DNA of 64,000 nucleotides from Phoronis australis (lineage: Eukaryota; Phoronida; Phoronidae): NCBI GenBank assembly GCA_002633005.1, contig NMRA01000250.1, positions 298,796 through 362,795 of the forward strand, in the 5' to 3' direction. The first letter of the stretch is position 1, and each line of letters starts with the position of its first letter. The notes under the pieces were generated by a model. That model ran no database searches and was not told where the DNA came from. It worked only from the letters and a program-made list of their open reading frames with translations. The position numbers were made by a program, and so were the translations under genes. Below are positions 55,028-64,000 of the stretch, in pieces.

Positions 55028-56346
55028 CCAATATTAAACAAATTTAAGATATGTAGCCCCTAATAAATATTTTGTCATTTTAAAGTTCTATATCATAAGA
55101 ACAACTAGATGATGATTCTGAGAAATTATGGCCATTCACAACAATCTGGGAAGCCTTTGAAACATGACCAAAAGATTAATTTTGACAATTATTTTTGTCC
55201 AAAATTGCGGAAGGTAAACAGAACGCAATATGGCAGAATAGAAAAATTCTATTTTGTAATTAAAGTTTTCAACAAAAGCAAATAATTAGACTATTTTACT
55301 TCACTATTTGAAAACTTCATATAATATCCCTGTCTTCAACAAAGACACAAAGAAATTTTGAACATTTTGGGCAATACAGTAACCATTTGAAAAATGAAAA
55401 TTACAATTGTGACGATTTTCTGTACTCCTTTTTCACAGATGCTCTTCCCCTCATAAAATTAACTTCCAAAAATGTTTTTATTCCTTTTCCCTTAGATGAG
55501 CAACATTTTTACGAAATTCTAAAACCATACATTAGTATAATCAGCAAAAATAATATTTTACGAGATGAGTCGCAACAAAGAACTGACCCCAAAATCATAG
55601 TAGTCTGCAGGCAAAGCTTCAACACTTCATTCGAGAGTATTTTTTAAAAGGCGTATTTAACTGTTAACTGTGTCAATGGCCGACAAATATCAGTAAGAAT
55701 TGATAATCTGCAATTACAATCACAAACATGCAACAAACTCATCAATGAGCTTACCTCGTTCTCAACAGAATTCATTCTTATTACAGTACTAGTGAAAGCC
55801 AATGCAAATGCAGTTTAGTGTACCGGAGTCCCACTGAATGTACAGAAGTAGTCCACTTGGAGAGTATCAAGATCATGACTGACAATAAACCGCACCCACA
55901 GACTGACAAAGAACAAAAGGTCACCCCAGGTGTTACGCTAGGTTCACATGAGTGGCTATAAACGCCAGCAGTTTCGTTGGCTAAAATGCTAGAGAAAACA
56001 TTAGAATGGTCATTTAACGAACTCTGTTATAATATGGGTAATGCAAAGTTACCCGTCGGAGTCATGGAGATTTTTGAAGTCACTAGCTTTCGGTCTCGTC
56101 TCAAGGCCAGAGATAATGTGAGCACTTTAGTCAGACAGATGAGCTGTCTGTGAAGGGGTCGTTTTCAGCAGCAGTTAGTTCGTTTCCTCGCCACGCCACC
56201 CGCTTTTAAGCGAAAATCAATATCAAAACATCTTCATTCTCACCCAATAATTTATTAATGCACCTACAAACAAAGGCCTCTCCCAGCCTTGTGCCTGTGT
56301 GTTCTTTGACAAAGTCATCTGGCTATATAAGTGCTGCCAAAACACC

Positions 56347-56628
56347 AGCATAGTCTGACTAGAAGATGTTCCAACAGGTATTAGCATAGTCTGACTAGAA
56401 GCTGTTCCAACAGGTATTAGCATAGTCTGACTAGAAGCTGTTCCAACAGGTATTAGCATAGTCTGACTAGAAGCTGTTCCAACAGGTATTAGCATAGTCT
56501 GACTAGAAGCTGTTCCAACAGGTATTAGCATAGTCTGACTAGAAGCTGTTCCAACAGGTATTAGCATAGTCTGACTAGAAGCTGTTCCAACAGGTATTAG
56601 TATAGTCTGACTAGAAGCTGTTCTAACA
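56347..56628. repeat. 36-bp minisatellite, about 7.8 copies
   Basis: Unit begins AGCATAGTCTGACTAGAAGC. Length divisible by 3 gives a repetitive minus-strand open frame that is not a gene. Confidence 0.96.
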
Positions 56629-57806
56629 GCTTGAACAAGAACAGAGCTGGGGTATGCTTCATGAAAAGTTGACTAAGACTAAGATAGAAATTCGGTCACT
56701 CCACACAACTAAAAAATGATTAAAACTCACTTTAACAAAAAACCTAGGTGCCTGAGAGTATATTCATAAGCATTACTTACTGAACAATTGTACAAATTAT
56801 TTCCAGGCACTGAAGTATTTATAACCACATGACTCAACCTTCATATGGTAACTGTGAAGTGGGATGGCAAGGCCAAACTTCTGTCATAAGAATGAGTCAC
56901 TTTTCATGAAACACATCCCTGGGTATAACCACCCTAAGGAGTACAGATGACCATCTGTGCCATACATGTAATGAATGTACTTCTTATCCTATGGCACCAA
57001 CAAGGGCACATTCATTCCACAAGATAAAACGGATTACATACACTCAAAACGATCAGATGTAAATTTCTAACAGATTTCTGGAACATGATCTACTCAGAAA
57101 CAAATTACCACATCACTAACATGAACAGTCAAGTCAGGCTATTCAAAACCTTATGATATTGCTTTGCACAAATCTTCTACATGATAAGTGCCTTCAGTCA
57201 ATGTCCAGCAAGTGACAGGCAATGAGTACACGCGCTATTTTGGAATCCATAATTTTGCAATTGGCCAGGCTCAATAAAATCGGAATCGTTTTCTTTAGTC
57301 GCTGATGGTTTTAATGCTCTTGTTGGAATAATATGAAGCAAATTTTATCAGAGTAAAAGGCCTATTTCGATTTTCATTTTTAACCTGTAAACAGGGCAAA
57401 TGCATCTTTAATTGAGGTTGCAGAATTAGTCTAGAAAACACTAGAAACTTCAGCCCAGATACATGTAAATTCAACCATGTCCCATGTCACATCACCAACA
57501 CAACACAGTTTGGTGGAACAACAAACCACCAGACATTCTTGATGCCAAGATCCTGTTTAGTTAACAACATGACCAACGTGCCCAGGTGTTAAAATATAGC
57601 TCTAAAGTCACTTTCCCATTAGAGACAAACTTCTCTTTTATCAAAGTTTCGGTAAGTGGGAAAGGTTGACTCTGTTAGTTAAAGGTTAACTCTGAGTGAA
57701 AAGTATAATGCTCGTAAGGATTTGAATTCAGAATTTGTACAAAAAAGATGGAGTAACTTTGAAATGGTTTTTCTTAGCAGTCAAGAGGATTAGTTGTGGG
57801 GTATGC

Positions 57807-57825
57807 GTGTGTGTGTGTGTGTGTG

Positions 57826-57870
<45 letters not shown>
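57807..57870. repeat. (GT)n microsatellite
   Basis: About 64 bp of GT with two GC interruptions. Confidence 0.96.
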
Positions 57871-60279
57871 CTGTGGTGTTCTTTGTCTTTTTGTGGTATT
57901 GTAATGTTTTCTCATTGCCAATAAATGTATATAAAAAAATAAAATAGTAGGATTTAAAAGCGAAGCTTTGGTGTAGTGGGAACACTAAAAGTGAAGCTTT
58001 GTCGAAGTTATCAGAAGAGGTCGCTGCGATCACAGGGAGACTTGCAAAACCTGTTCGTTTGTTATTCTAGGTAGCCATCATGCTCTCAGTAGACGAACGT
58101 AAATAAACAAAAGAAAGCATATCTGACGAAGAATGATACTAATCATTTTCATAAACACTCTTAAATTGCAGGAGAAATATTTTCGAACCACTACTCAATA
58201 TCTGTTTGATCCTATCTATACCTGTGCAAACTGGTATAATACCACCTACAAAATGCTGAGTACAGTTATATCTCACAAATTTAGGACATACAGTAACATT
58301 ACAAACAATTGATATTTTATTTTCTTCATTTTGTCATACAAGACCAGTAACAACAATGCTTTATCAAACTCCAGTCCATCACCATAGCTACCATCAGATC
58401 TGAGAAAAAATAGGCATTCGCAATAATGTTAAGACGCCTTTGAATAATGAAAAAAGATCAAATATGGAGATTGCTTTTGTACGATATACGCGAGATTTTA
58501 TCAGAGTGCGTTTGCACCTAAACTCAACATGTTACAAATACATGCAGGATGGTCATGCAGGATGGTCAGGTGACAAACCTGTGTGGAGCAGGTGTAACCA
58601 CCTCCAGCTTTATCACCAACTCTATAGGTTTAATCAACATGCTGTTTCTTAAGTTTTTATGACTGCACTTCTCCGAATAGATCAAAGGTCGGATTCGTAG
58701 CTATTTTCATGACATACAGCTTCGGCAGACTACGATGCCAGCCTGTACTTGCAAAAAGAGGTCTAACAACTAAATACCCCGAAACATTAGTGGAAAAATG
58801 GGGCAAAGCTGTATCGCATAATACATCTTGATGTGAAGCTGATTGCAGCCCAACGTGATTGTGATATAAATACAGACAAATTAGAAGAGTTGCATTCTCA
58901 AAGCTTAGAATGCGGCATGCTAATCATCAGCACAAAGCACGCGGGATGGAATGTTAACTACAGCCGCATCAAACAGCAACTGAAAACCCCAACGAAACAC
59001 TGACAATGCTACATTTAGCTGAAGTGATGGAGCACCCAAATTTGCACTAATAGAGTAACATCCGGATATCAAAATCCGATTAAGTCTGTCAAGTCCAATA
59101 AGCAGAACTGGTTTGAAACCCATCTTTGCCCCAATAACCTCCACACCACCACAATTCCGTCAAAACCATTTCAACAAGACTAAGAGCTCAAGGAAACAAT
59201 CTTCAACCAGCTTCCTACCAAAACTGAGAAGAGCCCAGGCCAACTCAGTCCAGTCACTGTCACCTGTTTTTAATTTCTGTGAGAAATTCCAGGAGCACTT
59301 ACACAGGAAAAACTTGAGATGCTGATACTTCCTGCATGGAAATCCATTTAAGTGTAAAAACATTCAAGAGCAAAACAAGTGACCCTTGTAGTCAACAGTA
59401 TACATAACTGAAGTAGTAGTGTAGTGACAAGTTCACTTGCGAACACAGAGCCCAAGTACTAGACTTGTCATACTTATGTGCTGGAACGAGAACCCTATTT
59501 GGAGAAATGAAAAAAGGTCTGCCTCAGTCAGAGAAGCACGAACTCCGAAAAAAGTAGAAAATGAGACAATATTCCATTAGAAGTACCAAAATTTAGCGTC
59601 TGCAATTCATAGCTCTGAACATACCAGTGAATCTTATAGTAAAAGGTAGACATTCCCAAAAATTCCAGCCCCCATTTTTTAGGCTTGGTGCACTCATACA
59701 AAGTCTGGGAAAATCTGTGTTGAAAGCCAACAACTTTGCACAGTTCACCAGAAGTACCCAAGTTCTAAATAAACCTCGTTTGAGCAAGCGCTGTGGCCAG
59801 TGACCAGGTAGGCCTAAAGGTAGCCTTGATGCAAAGCTGTATAGGCCTACTAACAAGCTGTAGTTAGTATTCATACTGGTAGCTGGCACTGAGGCTAGCT
59901 AAGGGCTGCCACAGCAGTGTGACACAGGGCTAACCAACCATTAATTTCATGTAAGTGTCTGAAACTACCTTTGAATATATGCGGGATTTATGATTTGAAC
60001 ATTTTACTTCGACAAAACAGCTTGCAATCGCATGCCTTTACCGTTCGCCAGAGTCTGGTCTCGAACCACACCGGGTCCGATAGGCTGCAGTCCCGAGTCT
60101 GGCAAAATAATTTGTCAAAATTTATTCGCCACATTTCTTCAGCAAATTCGGTAAAATTGTTCGTATTTTGATTTTATTAAAATTAAAGCGCGCTGTTGAT
60201 TATTTTATATCGGTTTGCAGGCTGATAACAGGCACTCGTCCATTCGCACTGATGGCGTTTTCTTAGCCTGGGTTCCTGA

Positions 60280-60398
60280 ATGAATTGTACTTCCGGGTTC
60301 GCGGTATTTTGAAAATGGCGGTGGTTATTCTGGTGCGAATCGTGAGAGGCGCGTTCATTTAAACTTTTTTCGAGTACGGATCACGTATTAGTTATGAG
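60280..60398 (+). promoter_or_regulatory. Candidate promoter and first exon of a plus-strand neighbour
   Basis: An ETS-type ACTTCCGGG (60289) and a YY1-type AAAATGGCGG (60312) lie in a locally GC-rich patch, followed by a strong donor GAG|GTAAGT at 60398/60399. ETS plus downstream YY1 is typical of TATA-less housekeeping promoters. The ATG within the YY1 motif opens only 15 codons (MAVVILVRIVRGAFI). No downstream exon is certain, so the gene is unnamed. Confidence 0.45.
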
Positions 60399-60479
60399 GT
60401 AAGTACTTCTTGGATCCTTATAACATCCTCTTACCATGTAATAAGGGTTAACAACGTGTGAGACCAGAACTTTAAGACT

Positions 60480-61020
60480 CTGGCCAGGTGGACCTCGACC
60501 AGGAAGAAGGGTGGATGTCTATTTGTACCAGACAGCAGAAACCATTTCGAATTATATCAAAGATGTAATTACACATTAGCTCATTCTTTCAACTCTCCCA
60601 CTGGTCCACATCAAACACTAAAAATGACCAGAACTGTTATAACATCACGGCTCTGTTGCATGAAAGTGACTTAGGACTTGAAACAGAAATTTGGTCTTGC
60701 GTTCACATTTGCTGAATAAAGGTTTAGCCAAACAAAAGACTGCATCACGGTCTAGAAAAAATTAATATGAAATATCTCAATAACCAGCAGTTAGGTGTAT
60801 ATTCTCAGAAACTTCACATTTTTGCGAGACTTAAATTTTTCAGAAATAGTTATGAGGAGCATGAGATCCAATGTCTTCTTGCATCTCAAGTCACTTATCA
60901 TGAAACAGACCACCTGGGGCTCTGAGAAATTTTCTTCCATACTTAAAGAATTACACAAATCCTGTACAATCAGAATTCCCCAGCACCAGTCTCTTGTTGT
61001 TACCATCTGCCTGATGGTGG
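60480..61020. repeat. First copy of block repeated after the N at 61021
   Basis: 541 bp matching 61022-61562 with a few substitutions and no length change. Confidence 0.93.
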
Positions 61021-61021
61021 N
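61021..61021. other. Single-N assembly join
   Basis: Sequence to the right restarts at the position equivalent to 60480. Confidence 0.95.
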
Positions 61022-61562
61022 CTGGCCAGGTGGACCTTGACCAGGAAGAAGGGTGGATGTCTATTTGTACCAGACAGCAGAAACCATGTGGCATTATATC
61101 ATAGATGTAATTACACATTGGCTCATTCTTTCAACTCTCCCACTGGTCCACATCAAACAGTAAAAATGACCAGAACTATTTTAACATCACGGCTCTGTTG
61201 CATGAAAGTGACTTAGGACTTGAAACACAAATTTGGTCTTGCGTTCACATTTGCTGAATAAAGGTTTAGCCAAACAAAAGACTGCATCACGGTCTAGAAA
61301 AAATTAATAGGAAATATCTCAATAACCAGCAGTTAGGTGTATATTCTCAGAAACTTCACATTTTTGCGAGACTTAAATTTTTCAGAAATAGTTATGAGGA
61401 GCGTGAGAACCAATGTCTTCTTGCATCTCAAGTCACATATCATGAAACAGACCACCTGGGGCTTTGAGAAATTTTCTTCCATACTTAAAGAATTACACAA
61501 ATCCTGTACAATCACAATTCCCCAGCACCAGTCTCTTGTTGTTGCCATCTGCCTGATGATGG
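61022..61562. repeat. Second copy of the 60480 block
   Basis: Same length and orientation as the first copy; probably the other haplotype. Confidence 0.93.
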
Positions 61563-62054
61563 CTCAGAGCAACAACAGTGAAAGATTCACCAGACAGTAT
61601 GTTTGCCTGTTAATGGCCACTTGAATCCTGATAAACACATCAACACCGAGGCAGTGATATAGAGTCATCAGATCACAGAGGTATGAGTTCAACAGGTTAA
61701 TGACAGAGGAGTCCCTGTCCATCACCTGGTGGAATGCACACTATCTCTACACAGTGTCCTGTAGAGAAAGAACGATTTTCTAGAAAAAATGAGTTTCATT
61801 TCTCATCTCCTTCCAAAGGTATCAAATTAATTAAACTACTGCGTGTGAGCTTGTCAATGTTGATTTGATCGGCTTTGGGTTCATCTTCATCTTAGTTAGA
61901 GGAATGCTTCAAATCTCTTCAATTTGGGACCAATCTTCAGAAACTGAAATGCTCAAAATCTTACCTAATGCAGTTTCATGGCAGCTATTTTAAATGATGC
62001 TGAAAATAGCAAAATTTCCCCCAATATCCTGCAAAGTTATATTCGAAAGTAATT

Positions 62055-62091
62055 TGACAAACATGAAATTTCACTTGTCCACCACACTGCC
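62055..62091 (+). repeat. Dispersed repeat end, copy f
   Basis: TTGACAAACATGAAATTTCA then CTTGTCCACCACACTG, related to the 20441 copy. Confidence 0.5.
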
Positions 62092-62600
62092 TCTAAAAGA
62101 ATTTTTACCAGACTCCGTACACATACTGGCTAAAGCAGAAGCATGCAGCGAATCACGGAATGGCGTCAACAGAAATCACTTCCAGTCAGTCTCCATTGTT
62201 TAATTCAAAACTATTCGTCTTCACCAGCTCACCTTCTTGCAACAACAACTACTCGGCAATTTTTATGATTTCTTAATTCTACGCTTCTTGAGAAGCACAA
62301 ATTTTAAAGTTGCACAGCTGATCCATTCACCTGAAAAGTTATAAACTATGTCAGTGGCTGGATAGTAGAATTAAAAAAAACCTTGGTCAAGTCCCAAACT
62401 GTCAGACCACAAGCTTCACATTAAGTGGTACCCTTACTACTAAAAAAAATATAAATTTAATATTGAGTGATTACAAAAAATGTTTGTTGTTGCACATTTG
62501 TTAAAAATTCATTTTGAAAAGATAACAAAATCCTGTAATTTCCCAACCTTCCGACAAGCAGTTTATCTACAACACACTACCAATTTCTACACAATCCCAG

Positions 62601-62733
62601 AGGCTCCAATTGATGCAAATTGGGAAAAACATTTACGAAAATTTGATAAAGAAATAACCACAAATGACGACATCCCACCTGAGGCAAAACGTCAATCACT
62701 TCAATCACAGACATGTGGCCCACCACGTGGCAC
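62601..62733 (+). CDS. Possible exon of an unrecognised plus-strand gene
   Basis: The frame across this stretch reads APIDANWEKHLRKFDKEI, then DDIPPEAKRQSLQSQ, a composition more protein-like than the surroundings. An acceptor-like TTTCTACACAATCCCAG precedes it and a donor-like GTGAGA follows. It could belong to the gene whose first exon may be at 60.3 kb, or be a decayed mobile-element fragment. Family not recognised. Confidence 0.3.
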
Positions 62734-63936
62734 GTGAGAGTCAAAACGTGCATGTACCTTCAATGCATTATCAGAATACTGACCAGCTAAGAACGAAGCC
62801 TTCAGAAATAACCTCTATTGAATCCCAAGTCAGAAAATCCAGTCTATGTAGGTTTAACACAGTAGTCAACATATATCCCAGAGACTGCTCAAGAGACTTC
62901 TCAAGAGCTGGTAACTGATCCCACTGAGTACAGTACAGGCAACTCTACACTCTACACTGCCATGTGATACAACATCTATCTTGGTGTAACCTATGACCAC
63001 AGAGTAGGAATTAACTCACATACCACAGAGGTGTGTCAAGGGTAGACGGAGGAAATAAACACTTGGCAAGGGGACAAGAGGTAGCATTTCTGTACCCAGC
63101 GTTTACCTTTAAGTGGCCATAAAGCAACCCTTCTATGACAAAAACCAACTTTTGGTTTAGACCGCTTACCATTATGAAATTGGTCTTAAATTAAGCCTTA
63201 GTCAAATTAGAAATTATTTCTGGTTTCCAAAATACCTGACAGTTCACTGTGGCTTGAGACCACGCTCCACAAGTTTGGCTTGTTGCAGTCTGTTTGTCCT
63301 TTTAGTACCCAAGCTTAGTCTTAAAGAATAACAAACAATACAACAAAACAACCAGTATCACAGCTTGCCACCAAAACGTCACTGTAACTTAAAATCGACT
63401 ACATGGACTACATGTCGTTAACTTGTTCGATAATAGTGCTTCAATTCCAGATCTAATTTAACCCAATATTACATTCCCATTCCAAGCAGGATTCTTTTTA
63501 ACCAGTTGAAAACAGTAAATTCAATAAATCAACAGTTTGGCATGCCACTCCATGAGTCTTCCTCAGTTCTTCACACATAACAAACACATTGAAATGATTT
63601 ATAGCCATCTTCAGGGAGCAGCATGTCATGGTTCAGTGCTAGGATTACATTTTGGGTTAAAATATGCATCAAGATGAACTGATACTGTGTAAAAAACGGT
63701 GTCAGTCAAACGAACACTTGATGCAAACAGGAAGATAAAAACCTACCGCAGAGAGCAGTTCCAAAAGGTGAGCAACTCAAAAAGTCACCTGGGCCCAGGC
63801 TGGGTCTAATCTTTGTACTCAATATGGAACTCGAAATTATTTTTGACATTTCTATTCTATTTTTGTATTTTTGTGAAAACTCAAAATATGTGTCTACTAT
63901 TCTGCGCCATGGTTTAGGTGGACAACTGTACAACTT

Positions 63937-64000
63937 CGCACGCCCTGCCCTCTCTCCTCCCTAACCTTCCTACGCCCTGCCCTCTCTCCTCCCTAGCCCT
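63937..64000. repeat. 32-bp tandem repeat cut by the window end
   Basis: Two units of CGCCCTGCCCTCTCTCCTCC type; may continue beyond the window. Confidence 0.85.

Larger units (their letters stand above)
49469..60280. other. Upstream region or 5' intron of PHLDB
   Basis: Because exon 1 starts with an acceptor, part of this is intron. Holds the 47-bp triplicate, an interspersed repeat, a hAT-like element, a tRNA-like relic, a 33-bp pair, a GT microsatellite and a 36-bp minisatellite. The untranslated first exon was not identified. Confidence 0.45.
61563..64000. other. Right flank, mostly unassigned
   Basis: Contains a dispersed repeat end at 62055, a possible exon at 62601 and a truncated tandem repeat at the edge. 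Nothing else recognised. Confidence 0.4.

Noticed and set aside
56223-56567. 114-residue minus-strand frame of MLIPVGTASSQT repeats
   Set aside because: Minisatellite with 36-bp period; no start context or non-repeat sequence of note.
57728-58033. 101-residue minus-strand frame rich in His-Thr
   Set aside because: The His-Thr run is the GT microsatellite translated.

Overview
This is animal nuclear DNA: AT-rich, long introns, single protein-coding exons with GT/AG splice sites, and many minisatellites and small transposon relics. There is no bacterial or phage organisation. The protein resembles the vertebrate PHLDB1 protein closely, and amphioxus or another marine invertebrate (deuterostome or lophotrochozoan) is my best guess for the organism, held loosely.

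Almost the whole window is one gene on the minus strand. From 49421 down to 1210 I could join 17 coding exons, and every junction keeps frame. They encode about 1214 residues of a PHLDB/LL5-family protein: an acidic N-terminal extension built from small exons, the conserved segment leading into an FHA domain (exons 7-9), one 2042-bp exon of low-complexity Ser/Thr-rich sequence with the conserved family motif, then a long coiled coil over exons 11-16. The C-terminus, where relatives carry a PIP3-binding PH domain, lies beyond the low-coordinate edge. The initiator exon begins with an in-window splice acceptor, so transcription starts further upstream, in or beyond 49.5-60.3 kb.

The introns hold the rest. 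There are five prominent minisatellites (31, 46, 48, 44 and 19 bp) plus a 36-bp one upstream of the gene, many two- or three-copy tandem duplications, and microsatellites. Mobile-element relics include a 486-bp element with 13-bp terminal inverted repeats and a 6-bp target-site duplication (hAT-like), a 2.3-kb element with 27-bp perfect inverted repeats and direct iterons, two copies of a foldback MITE, and a tRNA-derived element that seems to have seeded a minisatellite. A dispersed family sharing a roughly 35-bp end recurs at least six times.

Four single N bases mark assembly joins. Three of them sit between two near-identical flanking copies, which suggests unmerged haplotypes rather than real duplications. 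At 60.28-60.40 kb there is a plausible plus-strand promoter and first exon of a neighbouring gene; beyond it I recognise no confident coding exon.
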